This document shows positions 32,293-44,100 of a stretch of 64,000 nt of DNA, in pieces; position 1 is the first letter of the stretch, and every line of letters begins with the position of its first letter. The notes under the pieces are model-generated. The model was not told the origin of the DNA. It saw nothing but the letters and a program-made list of their open reading frames with translations, and searched no databases. The translations under genes and the position numbers were made by a program. Origin of the DNA: Globodera rostochiensis. Lineage: Eukaryota; Nematoda; Chromadorea; Rhabditida; Heteroderidae. Where the stretch lies: positions 1-64,000 of the forward strand of contig JAEVLN010000031.1 of NCBI GenBank assembly GCA_018350325.1, given 5' to 3'.

Positions 32293-35200
32293 GTCAAGAC
32301 AACCAGTTAAGATACATATCCAATTAAAAAAATTTATTTAATAAATAAATAAATATTCCTACGTATCTATAAATTTTAGCATAATTTGCAAAAATAAATT
32401 TAAAATCTAAAAATTTTATATACAAATAATTTATCGTAAAACATTTTTGATTTAAAAATAAAATTAAAACTTTTTCAATGCTTAGACTTGGAACCTAATA
32501 ACTGTTTATTTGGTGATTTATTTAAAAGTTTTCACATATACAATGTTTATGTGTTGTTTTTACGTTTAATTTTTATGGGAAAATATTTATTTACATCTCT
32601 CGACTTTCAAATTTTTAATTTTTTATTAAGAAGTAATTATAGATAATATCGTTGCCATTATTTACGGTATATAATGTTCTTTTGGCGTTCTTCACAATTA
32701 ATTTGTCCAATGCTATTTAATTATAATAGTGATCCAAATATTAAATTATATATATATTTTTAAAGCATGTCCCCTGAAATGAAGTAAAATCGATTTTTCA
32801 AGATTAATATTTACTTTCGGTTTATATATTTATCCTTTGCATCTTATTGAACTCTGTAAAGAGTATTGAATAAATAATTGCATGTTTATTCATAAACTTA
32901 TTAATATTCCAATTAATTTGTAAAGTTAGCTCTTTCATATGGATAAGATCTTTCATCTGAAGCTCCAAACTTGATTTAAGATTGACAAAGGGACACTTCC
33001 TTGGACGTCGTCAGCCTGGCAAATTTGATTCATAAACAAAAAGAGTTGATAATTTTATAGAAGCAATAGAAGCAGCTGATTAAAATATTAATTTAATAAA
33101 TTAGAGTATTTTTGTCCATAAAATCATTCAAAATGCTTTATAATTCAACACTTCAACACAGTTTAAATACTTAACGAGAAAAAAAGACAACTCCATATTT
33201 TTTTTGAATGAAATAGTATCAATATGAAAGTATAATTGATATATTTAAAGATATAAAATACTTTATTACATATTTATATCTCAAAAAATTAAATGCATTT
33301 AGCTTCAGTAGAAATATGATAAACAAAAAATTCTTGAATTACTTACCAAGTCCTATCCAACTGTGTCATAAACGTATCATAAATATACGAATTTAAATGA
33401 AAAGTACGACTTAAAATCATTCTAAGGTAGGGTTGTTGCACAAGCATGGGTATATTTCATCGATCATTAATTAAAAATTAATGGTTATTGCTTGATTATT
33501 ATTTTTTTTGTACTTATTTGTAATATTTCAATTTCTTGATTATTTCTCTAACAAACATTTATTAAATTCCTTTCAGCATTATTTTTTTCAGTTTTGTTTA
33601 TACCCAAATTTAAATATTTTTATTGATTTTCATAAAAAATTGATATGCAGAAATAACTATTATTGATATAAAAAATAAAAATTAAATTGTTTACATGAAG
33701 TTGAAATTCTTAAAATAAGAAAATATATTTCAAATTTAAAAAAAATAAGCATTATTATTAAAATAGGTCTACAAATTTAATATTTACAAACTTTATTTAA
33801 TTTAATGACGCAAATAAAAAACAGTAATAAAATATTAACAACTATAATAGGTGAAAGCATTTATTGTTATAAAATATTTTATTGGAAGCAACGAAATAAT
33901 ATATTAAAGCAATTGCGCGAGAAAAACAAAAAATAATTAGTAAACAAAGCAATTATATTCGCTGGAGTCGTCCGACGGTCGACATCTCGTTCATCGTTAT
34001 TTTAATAATAATACCTGCTGTTATTCAATGGGAATTTTTATTTACAAGGTTTAATTATTTTATGCAAATTACATCAATTAAACCAACTTGCAATTCGAGA
34101 AGCAATCGATTGATTAAAAGTTCCTTTAATTTCGATAATCATATTTAGGGTTTTCATTTTTTTTTGCTTAAAAATGTAGAAATTTTAACTTTATTTCAAA
34201 TGTAGAAGTCTTTCCGTCTGATTTGCTCGCATCCATTTAATTCTTCACGAAACGCGTTATATTTGGTTTTTGCAATAAATAAATCAGTTTGTTAATACAT
34301 TAATAGAATCTCAAAGCTTTTTTAGAATTTTTTGGATTTTGTTTTTCGTCTCATTTCCCCGTAGGTGAAATATGATCTCAGGAATTTTTATTTATCACGA
34401 CGGTAAAACGAATGTAAGAATTTGGTGAATTTTTAGGTCTGAACAGTTTACTTCCTATTAGCTTATTTAGTTTTATTTTAAAATTTTTGTTTTTTTATTA
34501 TGTTCGAGAGCACAGGATTAATTTCAATGATAAAAAGCTAAACACATAAAATAATGCCATAATATTTATAAATACAAAATCAGTTGCAAAATAATAGTAA
34601 TTCAAACGGCTGATTAAATTAGCAATTAAACTTAATTATATTGTATTTTTGAAAATTTGTTAAAATAATCAAATAAAAAATTTATTTTCATTTTTTATTG
34701 TTATACTGTTTGTGGTTGCTAAATTAAATCAATGTTCAGTCCTTTAGTTTCAAGTTGCCTAAAGCTTATCATATTTTAAAATAAATACTGCTTTGAACTT
34801 GTATTGCAGTCCATAAGTGATTTTTTTCAATGCAAAATTATTAGTTTTATAGTAATATTTTAGCTTACAAATAAAATAAATTTTCGAACAAATTTGTTAA
34901 AAAAACACATTAATATTTTAACCTCCAATTCCAGGTAAAGTCGGCCCCCGGACTTTGGTGTTAAGGGAGGCCGAGCCCCTGGTAAAATTGCATTTGTCTA
35001 AATTTGGACAGCACTACAACCAGTAGATTTTTAGATCAACAATTAATAATAATAAAAGCGATTAATAAAATTGTTGTAAAAAAAATCAAAAGCATTACTT
35101 AACATATATCTGAAATTTGATATAAATGAATTTTTAATAATATAAATAGCTAGCAAACATTTAAAAAAGGCATTTAATTCATATTTTATGAATTGTACTA

Positions 35201-35717
35201 ATAACAAAAAATGTTCACCTTAGTTCGTGCAATTCTCGAAAAAGAGGCGACACATGTGTAATTTTGATAGATTGTACGTTCAAAAGCATGTTTAAAGAAG
35301 CAAAATCCCGCAATGATTTTAAAATTTACTTTAAAAAAATTTCCCTTATAAGAAATAAATTCGATTACAAATAGCTATAAAAATTTACAAATAGATTTAA
35401 AAATAATTATAATAATACTTGATTTTTTAAATAATATGTCGGACAAAAATAATAGTATATTCTATTTTAAAAAAGAATAACGTTTTTATTAAAACTAAAA
35501 GACTGCAAAAAATGGTAGCCTTATTGTATCAAACTATATATTTTTAAAAATAAAAATGTATTATTACATAAATAAAAACCAAAAACATAATATTATCATT
35601 TATTTCAAAAATTTTTATAAATCCTTGTTTGCATATTAATATTTAATCGATTGCAGCAATTAAATATTAAATATTTTAGCACCTGGGTTTGTCCGCCCCG
35701 CCCGAACCAGCCCCACC
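32293..35717. other. AT-rich flank right of the BEL element
   Basis: Alternating short A- and T-rich patches. GC-richer islands at 33965-33995 and 34933-34985 (the latter with a 33-codon plus frame, GKVGPRTLVLREAEPL) are possible exons but too short to call. Confidence 0.4.
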
Positions 35718-35873
35718 ATGAGGGCCGTACGTGAGCTGCAGGAGCAAAAGTTAAAAGATTGGAACTACTATTATTTAAAAAATAATATCAATATAATAAT
35801 TATAGTATTCTTAAAAATAAAGTATTTAACAATTAATACCTATGGCAACTTTATATATTTAACTCTAAAATAA
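35718..35873 (+). CDS. Small open frame with a strong start context
   Basis: ATG at 35718 in CCACCATGA, the best start context in the flanks, inside a 65-bp GC-rich island. 51 residues beginning MRAVRELQEQKLKDW, then an AT-encoded I/N/Y-rich tail that may be intron read-through. On the minus strand the same island looks like an exon between CTCCTGCAG and CAG|GTGCTA. Confidence 0.25.
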   Translation: MRAVRELQEQKLKDWNYYYLKNNINIIIIVFLKIKYLTINTYGNFIYLTLK

Positions 35874-36330
35874 TATATGCCCAAAAAATCCTTATTTAAA
35901 TAAATATATGCTTTTTTAATTGGAATGTTCAAAGTTTTCATAACATTAAATAATATTAAAAAAAAATTTGTCTATGGTTTTTTCGATTTTTCAAGTTTAT
36001 AAATATAACTCTATAGCGTAAAAATTCTAATAATTTTTTTTCTCCTGTGAAGAATAAATCAAAATTTCGAAAAAGTTCTAAATTGTCGGCCTTTTATTTT
36101 TCCCCACTGATTTTTTTATTATAAATTTATAATTTTTGTTTTAAATAAAAATAGTTAAAAGGATCATTTAAAATTAAAATTTAAATTTTTTGACAATTTT
36201 AAATTGCTTTTTTTGCGGTAGGATCATCTGTTTTATTCGAGTTCTCTTGCCACTATTACTTCATTTCTTACCTAGTTAATCCGGCAGGACAGTCGACCGT
36301 CTTTGTACGTATTTTACAATTTTTGCATTG

Positions 36331-36498
36331 ATGACTAAAATTTATTCAAATAAAGTCGCGAGCTTTTTCGATGTTGGCCAGCGTATTAGCGCTTGTCGAT
36401 CTCAAGAATCTGTTGCAGATGTGCCACTTGGTGGTCAATGGATACAGTTTTTCTTCAATATAAGTTTATACCAAAAAATAATTTATTTTCAACGATGA
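36331..36498 (+). CDS. Small open frame (55 residues)
   Basis: ATG to TGA, with VASFFDVGQRISACRSQES in a GC-richer core. The minus strand is also open across it (about 39 codons). Strand unresolved. Confidence 0.2.
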   Translation: MTKIYSNKVASFFDVGQRISACRSQESVADVPLGGQWIQFFFNISLYQKIIYFQR

Positions 36499-36816
36499 CT
36501 TATGTTATTTCACTGACTACTTTTTTGTGCACGTATAGATTTTTTAAATTAAATTACTTAGTTGGGTGAATAATAATGTATTATGTTCAAGTCTTTATTC
36601 GGCTTATATTATTATTATAAGACATTTATTATTAAAAAATGGTTCCATTTTATTTGGTCATATTTAATAATGAATCTGTTTAGTTAAACAGATATTTATT
36701 CTTAAGACAGTCTTTAATTAAAATTTTTTATTGCAATTAAATATTAATAATTCTTTATTGTTGCTTAGTAAAATATAATGAACGAGAATAATAATCTTTA
36801 ATGCTTAAAAAACTTT

Positions 36817-37008
36817 TTAGTTTAAGATAAAATTAAAATCATTAAAAAACTTTTGTAGGCCGAGGATTAGATGGTCCGATTTCCGCTGTTGAAATTGCTG
36901 TCTAATAGCGGCTCCTTTCACGTTTGCTTTGTGTCGTAGCGTGCTTTTTACGTCACTTTGTACGAAATTTAAATATGGATTTAAATTGAAAAAATGACTC
37001 GACGTCAT
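36817..37008 (-). CDS. Hypothetical small protein or exon (63 residues)
   Basis: ATG to stop on the minus strand. The middle, SDVKSTLRHKANVKGAAIRQ, is basic and protein-like and coincides with a GC-richer island (36860-36965). No domain recognised. Confidence 0.25.
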   Translation of the reverse strand: MTSSHFFNLNPYLNFVQSDVKSTLRHKANVKGAAIRQQFQQRKSDHLILGLQKFFNDFNFILN

Positions 37009-37336
37009 TTAGATCAAAAGTTGTTGTCGCTGTTTCTTCAATTAGGTTTTTAAATTTAAATCACTGATGGGGTTTTTCGTTACACTCTTTTAAGCTTTTT
37101 CATTTTTTTGTCGATTTTTAGAGAATAACTTTTCAAGTTTTGGCTGTTTTTGTAAAATCTTAAGTTTAATCAAAAAGTTATTTTATTTTTGTGCAGTATT
37201 TCACTTCTAAATTCAATGACAATGTTTGCGCATTATTTAATAAATTTGTAAATGTTTTAAGTATTTTTTACAACTCGTAAGTTCTTGTTCATGTGGTGTT
37301 TTATTAATTTAAACCAGTGCTCGAATCGACTCAACA

Positions 37337-37564
37337 CTATGCCCAACTACAATCATATTGATTTAGAAATACATAACAGAATATTTTACAAAACCCAAGT
37401 ACACTCAAAAAATAGTCCACCAAAATTATTTTGGTAACATTTTGGGTCTTACCCGAGACAGGAGCCGTATATATTATTGGATTTCGTTGTTGTTGGGTCC
37501 AACGACGCCGACAGTCGCTGTCGGAAATTGTTTTAACTAATTTTTTAATGTTTTTGATAAAAAA
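37337..37564 (-). CDS. Exon-like open frame containing a hairpin and a canonical donor
   Basis: 75 codons open without ATG. Within it, about 74 nt between an acceptor-like CCGACAG (37508-37514 region) and a donor-like CTCG|GTAAGA would make a small exon; the codons there include DCRRRWTQQQRNPI. The perfect hairpin CCGACAG-TCG-CTGTCGG (37508-37524) lies at the exon start. Confidence 0.2.
   Translation of the reverse strand, partial: FFIKNIKKLVKTISDSDCRRRWTQQQRNPIIYTAPVSGKTQNVTKIILVDYFLSVLGFCKIFCYVFLNQYDCSWA
37508..37524. other. Perfect GC-rich hairpin CCGACAG-TCG-CTGTCGG
   Basis: Seven-bp stem with a 3-nt loop; see the overlapping exon-like frame. Confidence 0.7.
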
Positions 37565-38347
37565 TTAACTTAAAAATGATCAAGAGATCTATTATGTTGT
37601 GAGAGGGAAATTACAAAAGTTTAAATAATAACTTCATTTTTTCAACGCCTTGTTTTTTACTCTCAAAAAAGCGATTTCCGACTGGTTGCCCTAATCGTGC
37701 TTAAGTTAGGATGGTAAGATCTGCAATAAATTCATATTGATGACTAATTGAATTTAAATAAATTAATGCGCAACTTTTTTTGGTAAAATTAATTATAATC
37801 TATTTCATAATAGTTCTATTAAGAAATCATTCTACACAAATAAAAGAGACTAATTACTTAATAATAATACAATATATGTTTGTTAAAGACAAAATGAGAG
37901 CGAAATTAAATATTTATAAATAAAACCCCATTTTATTTGTTTTGTACAGACTAAATTTTAAAAGTGTCTGGAAGTGGAAGCGCACTTCGCTTTTAAAATC
38001 TTTCTTTGATTATTTATTGATAATTTTTAATGTATTTATTAACGACAATACTAATAATAGATTATTCTTTTGAATAAATGATTGTTTATTTTAAAGTTAT
38101 TTTTACAGTTATTTGAATAAATTTTGTTTACAGCATTTTTTAACTGAATTTTCTAATAATATTGTAAAACACCTGCTAGATTTATAATTATTTTCAATTG
38201 CATTTTTTATACACATTTTGATTATTAATAGATACTTGCATTAGCGATTACTTAAATATTTACCATGAATTTCTATTTTTAAATTACTTAAATATCGCTT
38301 TCATACGCTATTATAAGTAGTTTAACAAGTTTTTGTAAAATAATAAC

Positions 38348-38475
38348 TAGGGTCTGGATTTATATTGTTTTAAACTGTTTTTTTATGACAAAAATGGCAT
38401 TTATTTTTTCAAACATTTTTTAAGTTGGAGCGAGTTTTTAGTCAATAAATCAATGTTTTAGCAAAATTCGAAAAA
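38348..38475. mobile_element. Degenerate relative of the 12460 hAT MITE (left-end fragment)
   Basis: Begins with a decayed terminus (TAGGGTCTGGATTTA against TAGAGACGAGATTTT). About 90 bp later it shares the block GTTGGAGCGAGTTTTTAGTC with the AATTAGAGCGACTTTTTAGTC of the intact copy. No right end is visible. Confidence 0.5.
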
Positions 38476-38778
38476 TGCGATTGTAAAGAATGTAACCTAC
38501 AGCAGGCGGGAGGTGCATATATATTATTCATTCATGAATGCCAGGCTAATTGTAATTTAATAACAAAATTAGTTTTTTACTACTTATTATTTTTTTGATT
38601 GAGAAAAACCAAAATAATAAATGAATTATTTTTCATGCATATTTCATCTTTATTTATGGCCATTTATTTTAATTTATTTTAAATTTTTTTCAAATGTTTT
38701 AACGTTAAAGTAGTAGGGCCGACTGCGATGAATTATCAAAAATTATAATAACTTGTTTTCAAAATTTTTATAGTATAG

Positions 38779-38913
38779 TTTATCAAATGCCATCTTGACA
38801 AGTTTTCTGCGCGCGCTAGCGGCGGTGATTATCACGCAGAGATACAGTTTGAAGGCTGTGGTTGTGCATTGTCCTCACAAATCATTCGACGCCGACCGTT
38901 TAGGTTTTTTTGA
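38779..38913 (+). CDS. Exon-like open frame, weakly IscU/NifU-N-like
   Basis: 44 codons, no ATG. The segment GGDYHAEIQFEGCGCALSS recalls the NifU/IscU N-terminal pattern C-G-D...F-x-G-x-G-C-A-I-S, but the first cysteine is replaced by glycine and nothing else confirms it. GC-richer island with CGCGCGC. Could be chance. Confidence 0.2.
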   Translation, partial: FIKCHLDKFSARASGGDYHAEIQFEGCGCALSSQIIRRRPFRFF

Positions 38914-40227
38914 TTTCGGCTACATCAATTAAAGGAAATAAGTACTCAAAGCCAGGGTAGCTTGCATAATTTTATTTGAAGTTTTCTTTAGTTTTAACAC
39001 TACTTGATTAAAATATAAGTTTGTTTTCATTTGAATTGATTATTTAAATTTTAGAAAAATAATAATTCACACACGAATAAACACAATTAATGATTTTAAT
39101 CCTTTTTGAATATTTTATTTTTTATTCTTTAACAATTGAGAAAATGAATTAACGACAATTATTAAAAAACATTTATTTTTTGTTAAAAATAAACAGAAAA
39201 TTGCCTTTTTTTTAAATTTATCGATATAAAACTTTTCCAATCTCATCAATAAATATTATTTTAAAATAGTGAATTCTTTTATGCGATTTGTAATTTTATT
39301 ATTTTTGATGTTTTGCAATTTTTAAAATTTATATTATTTATTTCGAGGCGTGTTCGCCGTGTGGTGTTGAGTCGGATGTGCTAAATTTGAGAAATTAATA
39401 TTAATATTTAAAAACAAAATAATCCCATATTTGCGCCGCGTACATTTGAAAGACACTTGCCGGAGAACGCTATTCAAAAGCTTATTGTTGTACCGGATTT
39501 GAGGCCAATTAATCACATATTTATTTAGTAGTAAATTTTTTCTTTTTTTGTTATTAACGGTTTTTATTTTTGTAATTGATTTATATGTTTAAAGTATACA
39601 GAATAACACTATTATAAGAATATCTTTTGTAATATATTCAATCTATTTTTGTTTTCTATAGCAACATTATATGAAAAATTTTGCGAATAATTATTTCAAT
39701 TGTATGTTTATTTTAATACTTCCGTTTTGTTGAAATTATTTTTAGAATAATTTGAATATTTAAAAATTATATAACAAAATGGTTTGTTTTTTGTCTTTCT
39801 TATAAGTAGGTTAGTTCTAATCTTTTTTTAAAGTATCCGGATTATTGATTTTCTTTTATTTATGTTATTTACCATTTTTTATTTTGGTTCATGCAAAATG
39901 TATCATTGATTTGACCGATGAAAGAAGCTCTTGTCTGCAAAGGCAAATTGCCATAGTTTTTCTTGGACATAATTTTTATGCCATATTATATTACAATTTA
40001 TGCAATTTTTTATGATTATTTAGTTAATTCATGGTTTGATAGTATTAAAAAATATTTATGTGTTTAAAATTCTGCGGTCTTTGTTTTGGATATTTTTGTT
40101 TTTTTATATGTTGTACTTTTATCATTTATTACTTGATGTATTCTCACATCAACTTCCGCGTTTTGCTATTAGCATTAGGTTAAGTCGACAACACCAATTT
40201 ATCTCAGCTTTTTATTCTAATTTTACT
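38914..40227. other. T-rich, no supported gene
   Basis: 39430-39515 is open on both strands (plus: FAPRTFERHLPENAIQKL; minus: 60 codons at 39334-39516). Strand and reality unresolved. Confidence 0.35.
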
Positions 40228-40420
40228 ATATATGATATATTTTAAAAAATTTAAAATTCCAAAACTTAATTTTAAAATTTTTGCTTAAAATTGATCAGAC
40301 CATAACTTGATCAGTTTTGATAAAAACTAGACTTTCATTCCGTAACTTGATGATTTTTGATCTTACTCAACAAACATTTTTGCTCGACTCACGTCAGCTT
40401 GATGAACTGAGTTTAAACCA
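40228..40420. repeat. Dispersed repeat R2, second copy
   Basis: Shares with 4321-4560 the blocks ATTTTAAAAAATTTAAAATT, TTTTTGCT(T/C)AAA(A/T)TTGAT and CCATAACTTGATCAGTTTTG. Confidence 0.65.
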
Positions 40421-41204
40421 CGTACAGTAACACGTTTTATTTCGAAAACGCTGAAAAACAAACTTCTTAATCTTGCTACTTTTTACTTTCTCGATATTTG
40501 CTGTATAATTATATTCATACAAATTCTTTCATAAATTTTTTATTCATATAATTTTTTGTGTCTCTAACCTTTTTAAACAACTGTTAATTGAATTTTAATT
40601 TATGGGTAATTTTAATATTTTACTTCATTGAAAATTTTTTTTTAAATAACGCTAATTGTGAATATCTGCCGTTTTATACCTCTGAAATTCTTAAAAATTT
40701 AAAAAAAATTTTAGTCGTGCTACCAAGAAAATAAATGCTGATGGTAAAAGAATATATAAATGTATATGCGAAAAATAATAAAAAGCTAGCTTCATTCTCG
40801 ATTCAATGCTTTCCGGATATTTGCCGGTTATTATCAATGATCTAAAGAAGTAAACACCTCCAAAGAGTGCTGACACCGGATTCAGTCTTCATCGTTGCGG
40901 TGCTTCCTTTAAATGAATAGCGTATTATTATGGTTTTTATTTTTTCAGATAATGCAATTTCTTTTTATGATTTTGAGTAATATTTAACTATTTAATTTTA
41001 AGTGTATAAAATAATTTTTATTTTATAAATTTAGTTGTTTTTGTATTTTATTACAACAAAAATATTTGGTTTCTGTTGAATTTAATGTTGTAGAATTTCT
41101 TTGTTTTTGCTTATTTTCGCTAAGTTTTATTTTATTATAAGATTATTCGTTTATATTTACGCAATCAATCACATTTTTCAAATTTTATTGCCCAGCTAAC
41201 TTAA

Positions 41205-41357
41205 GATCAATTCTTCGAGCGCGGCCAGGAAGCAAAAATTTTATTACTAAATAATAAATTTGATAATTATTTACAACTGCACCCAACAGTACAAGAAGCA
41301 TTGCAATTAGTTGCCCTACCCCCTGGGCCACCCCCATCAATTGTGCTTAACCAATGA
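41205..41357 (+). CDS. Exon-like open frame (50 codons)
   Basis: Begins after CTTAAG. Reads QFFERGQEAKILLLNN, then LQLHPTVQEALQLVALPPGP, to TGA. Composition is very protein-like and TAA-free across an AT-rich middle, which is less expected by chance than in the GC islands. No family recognised. Confidence 0.3.
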   Translation, partial: DQFFERGQEAKILLLNNKFDNYLQLHPTVQEALQLVALPPGPPPSIVLNQ

Positions 41358-42438
41358 GCCAGACTGTTCGTTCACTGCTGTCCGCGCATCTAATAATATC
41401 AATATTTTTTTATTAAGTTATTTTATTTTTTAGGTTAATATTATTTATTTAGTATTAAGAGTAATAAACATTTAAATGAATGTCAATATTAAGACCTGGT
41501 TTTCTACTCTTTAATTTACCGATACATTTATTGGTTGCAAATGATGTGGTTTGCCCCTAGTCAGATTAGGAATTAGTTCATTTTATTTTGTTCCATCATA
41601 AATTGGCAATTAAATATTCCGATAAAATATACAGTATCTAATAATGAAATCCTGTGTTTTTCATAACAGGTATTTTCTTTTATTTGCGTTGTCGCAGCAT
41701 GCTTTAACATAACAAAATTTCGGCTGTTTCATTTTTTAGAACTTTTTGTGTTGTTGTATTTTAAATTGTTCTTTCATGGCTCTGAAAGTAATTACATAAA
41801 CTTTTTAATAATTTTTAAGTTTGATTAAATATATCAACATATTATCGCGTTGACTTGTCAGTTGTCTCCTGCTTCTCCATGCTCGTTTTTTTTTGGTCTT
41901 GAGAGACGTGTTTTATATTAATGTCAAAGACTATAAATTATTTATTTTTTTACTAATAAACCTTACGCGGCCTTTTATAATCACCAACAAATTTGTATTT
42001 TATGCATTAATTTAGGTTTAACATGTTTTTTTGATGCTAGTTTATTGCGTACCCGTTGTAGCTTCCAAAAAAAAATTATTTAAACTATTATAGATTTTTA
42101 ATAACTTTAAATGTAAGTATTCTCTTCAAATAAGCTTATTCCTTTACATTATTATTCGAGTATTGGTATTAAATTGTTTTTTTTCGGGCCTTCTTTCCTC
42201 GTTTTCCTTGGTGCTTTGCTTCTCAATTATTTAGAAGAATAAAAAATCTTAAATCATATTTAGCAATGCACCTTTTCCGATCGGCGGAGCATCGTTTTTT
42301 TCATCTGGCCATGTCCAATTGATTGTCACAAAACAATAATGATTGCTATTCCTCCATAATGAAATTGTTTTCAAATTACATTTACATCCTTTGAATTAAA
42401 CTGTTATAAAATTTGAATAATAAAAATTGTTATAGTCC

Positions 42439-42930
42439 TTATGTATTCCAACAAAAATCGTTCTGCCGGCCGTTTAAATTCATTTCAATACATTTAATAA
42501 AAAAATAATTATTGATTAAAATTCTGTTATCAGACATGTCCCTGACAAGTATTGGTTTTGGTTTGGGTAATGGGGGGTGCTTTAATTTAAAAAGGAGAGA
42601 GTGATGGTTAGAAGTTGACAATCCTGGATCTACAGTGAGAGAGGTAATGATTTCCTGGGTATTGCTAAAACAGAGATCCAGGATGTGGGAGCCTCGGGTG
42701 GGAACAGTTACATATTGCAAAAATCCAAGCACAGCTGATATATCCATAATGGGGTGAGCCTTGAAATTTATGTCAGACCAGTTAAGAGAAGGGCAGTTGA
42801 AATCTCCGGTGATAATCATAGTGGGGGTGAGATAATTTTGGATGGTTTTAAAGAGCTGAGTTTTTTCGGCCTTAGTGCTGGAGGGGGAGAGGTAGACAAC
42901 CGCAAATCTGATATGAGTGTCAATTAGAGC
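42439..42930 (-). pseudogene. Non-LTR retrotransposon endonuclease fragment (CR1/L2-like)
   Basis: About 163 codons in one minus-strand frame, bounded by a TAG upstream (42931-42933) and a TAA downstream. It matches the second half of the apurinic-type endonuclease domain of LINE ORF2: a lead-in RFAVVYLSPSS, the GDFNCPSLNW motif carrying catalytic residues (near 42800), FLQYVTVPTRG, ILDLCFSN, and finally SNHHSLLF where SDHxxL is usual. The catalytic Asp of that last motif is Asn here. No reverse transcriptase follows, so this is a fragment. W is encoded by TGG, and the piece is clearly more GC-rich than its surroundings. Assignment to the CR1/L2/Jockey side is by motif style only. Confidence 0.85.
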
Positions 42931-43626
42931 CTAGAATATCACATCGCCGAATGTGTTTAATAAAAATGTAGGCAACCTGATTAGGCACCTTGGCATCGTT
43001 TCATACTGGATGCTTTCATTCAAATTGCATAAACTGACAATTCACAAATAATAAAAGCAGCAAAAAGCAAATGGCTGTGAATGTAACATAACAAGCTCAT
43101 TTAAAAAATATTTTAGCAAAAACTTAAAATTCTTCTTTAAAAGTAAAAAGTTAAAAGATTTCAACGTTTTTATGTTGTTATGAATGCACTTGGCCCAGCG
43201 AGTAGTCGCAGTATTTTGACTTATTGTAGGAAAATAGAATCTACTATATTGTTCGGCAAATGGGGGGTTTTCGGTAAAATACCGATACGAGAAAATACCA
43301 AAATCCTAAAATTTTTTCGGATGCAATGATTTGATGCGCATTAAACAATTTTTAGCGTCAAATATTTTTTGCCGCGTATTTCGTATAAATACAAAATCTA
43401 AAATAAAATTACAAATAAATTAACAATATAAAACAAAAATAAGTTAAAAAGATAACCGACAATTAAGTTAAAATGTTTTTAGAAAGTGCAATCGCGAATC
43501 TTATGTAAATAAAACCTTTTATTAAATATAAATTAGCCTATAATTTATTTTGAATTCTTGAATATACGCTATAAAGAAATCAGCATCCTAAATGTGCATG
43601 CTACTGGAATTTGGCATCTGTATTGG

Positions 43627-43815
43627 AAGGATTTGAGTGTTCCGCTGGTTGGAAGCGAACGGTTAAAACGCCTATGGCGGGGGCAAATGATCATCCATAA
43701 AGAAGAAGGCTAATGGGACGCCCCGGTAGCTCAGTTGGAAGAGCTGCCCACGGATTGGGTGGAGGACGTGGGTTCGAGTCCCACCCGGGGCTAACATTTT
43801 GCCTATTCTTTACTG
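43627..43815 (+). repeat. tRNA-bearing cassette, unit 1 (189 bp)
   Basis: Direct repeat of 43912-44100 with two base differences seen. It consists of about 93 bp of GC-richer leader (AAGGATTTGAGTGTTCCGC...), the tRNA-like sequence, and a short trailer ending CTATTCTTTACTG. Period 285 bp. Confidence 0.9.
43720..43792 (+). tRNA. tRNA-like gene, copy 1 (isotype uncertain, possibly pseudogene or SINE head)
   Basis: 73 nt that fold as a cloverleaf. The acceptor stem GCCCCGG/CCGGGGC has 7 perfect pairs, the D-arm is GCTC/GAGC, the T-arm GTGGG-TTCGAGT-CCCAC is perfect and the discriminator is T. Internal Pol III boxes are intact (A box TAGCTCAGTTGG 43727-43738, B box GGTTCGAGTCC 43771-43781), and TTTT follows at 43797-43800. 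The anticodon arm is irregular: a 7-nt loop ACGGATT would give GGA but lacks U33, whereas the more stable stem leaves only a 5-nt loop. A decoding tRNA is therefore uncertain. Confidence 0.6.
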
Positions 43816-43911
43816 GTAGCACCGGATGGTTGCCCAACCGTCGCCAGCGAAGCGATCGATGTGTGATCGATCGATGGACCGAGGGACCGGTCCCGTTGAG
43901 GATGAAGCTGT
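43816..43911. other. 96-bp GC-rich spacer between the tRNA cassettes
   Basis: Present once. Rich in GATCGATC-type palindromes and GGGACCGGTCCC-like sequence. With the flanking unit it makes the 285-bp period, so the array is one full period plus one unit. Confidence 0.7.
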
Positions 43912-44100
43912 AAGGATTTGAGTGTTCCGCTGGTTGGAAGCGAACGGTTAAAACGCCTATGGCGGGGGCAAAAGATCATCCATAAAGAAGAAGGCTAATG
44001 GGACGCCCCGGTAGCTCAGTTGGAAGAGCTGCCCACTGATTGGGTGGAGGACGTGGGTTCGAGTCCCACCCGGGGCTAACATTTTGCCTATTCTTTACTG
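43912..44100 (+). repeat. tRNA-bearing cassette, unit 2 (189 bp)
   Basis: Second copy of the 189-bp unit. After 44100 the sequence returns abruptly to AT-rich DNA. Confidence 0.9.
44005..44077 (+). tRNA. tRNA-like gene, copy 2
   Basis: Identical to 43720-43792 except one base in the anticodon loop (ACTGATT instead of ACGGATT). All stems and Pol III boxes are conserved, and it too is followed by TTTT. That the only difference within the tRNA-like sequence falls in the anticodon loop is notable. Confidence 0.6.

Noticed and set aside
43713..43913. 66-codon frame over the tRNA-like cassette
   Set aside because: It is a translation of the tRNA-like sequence and its GC-rich spacer; the RNA structure explains the sequence better.
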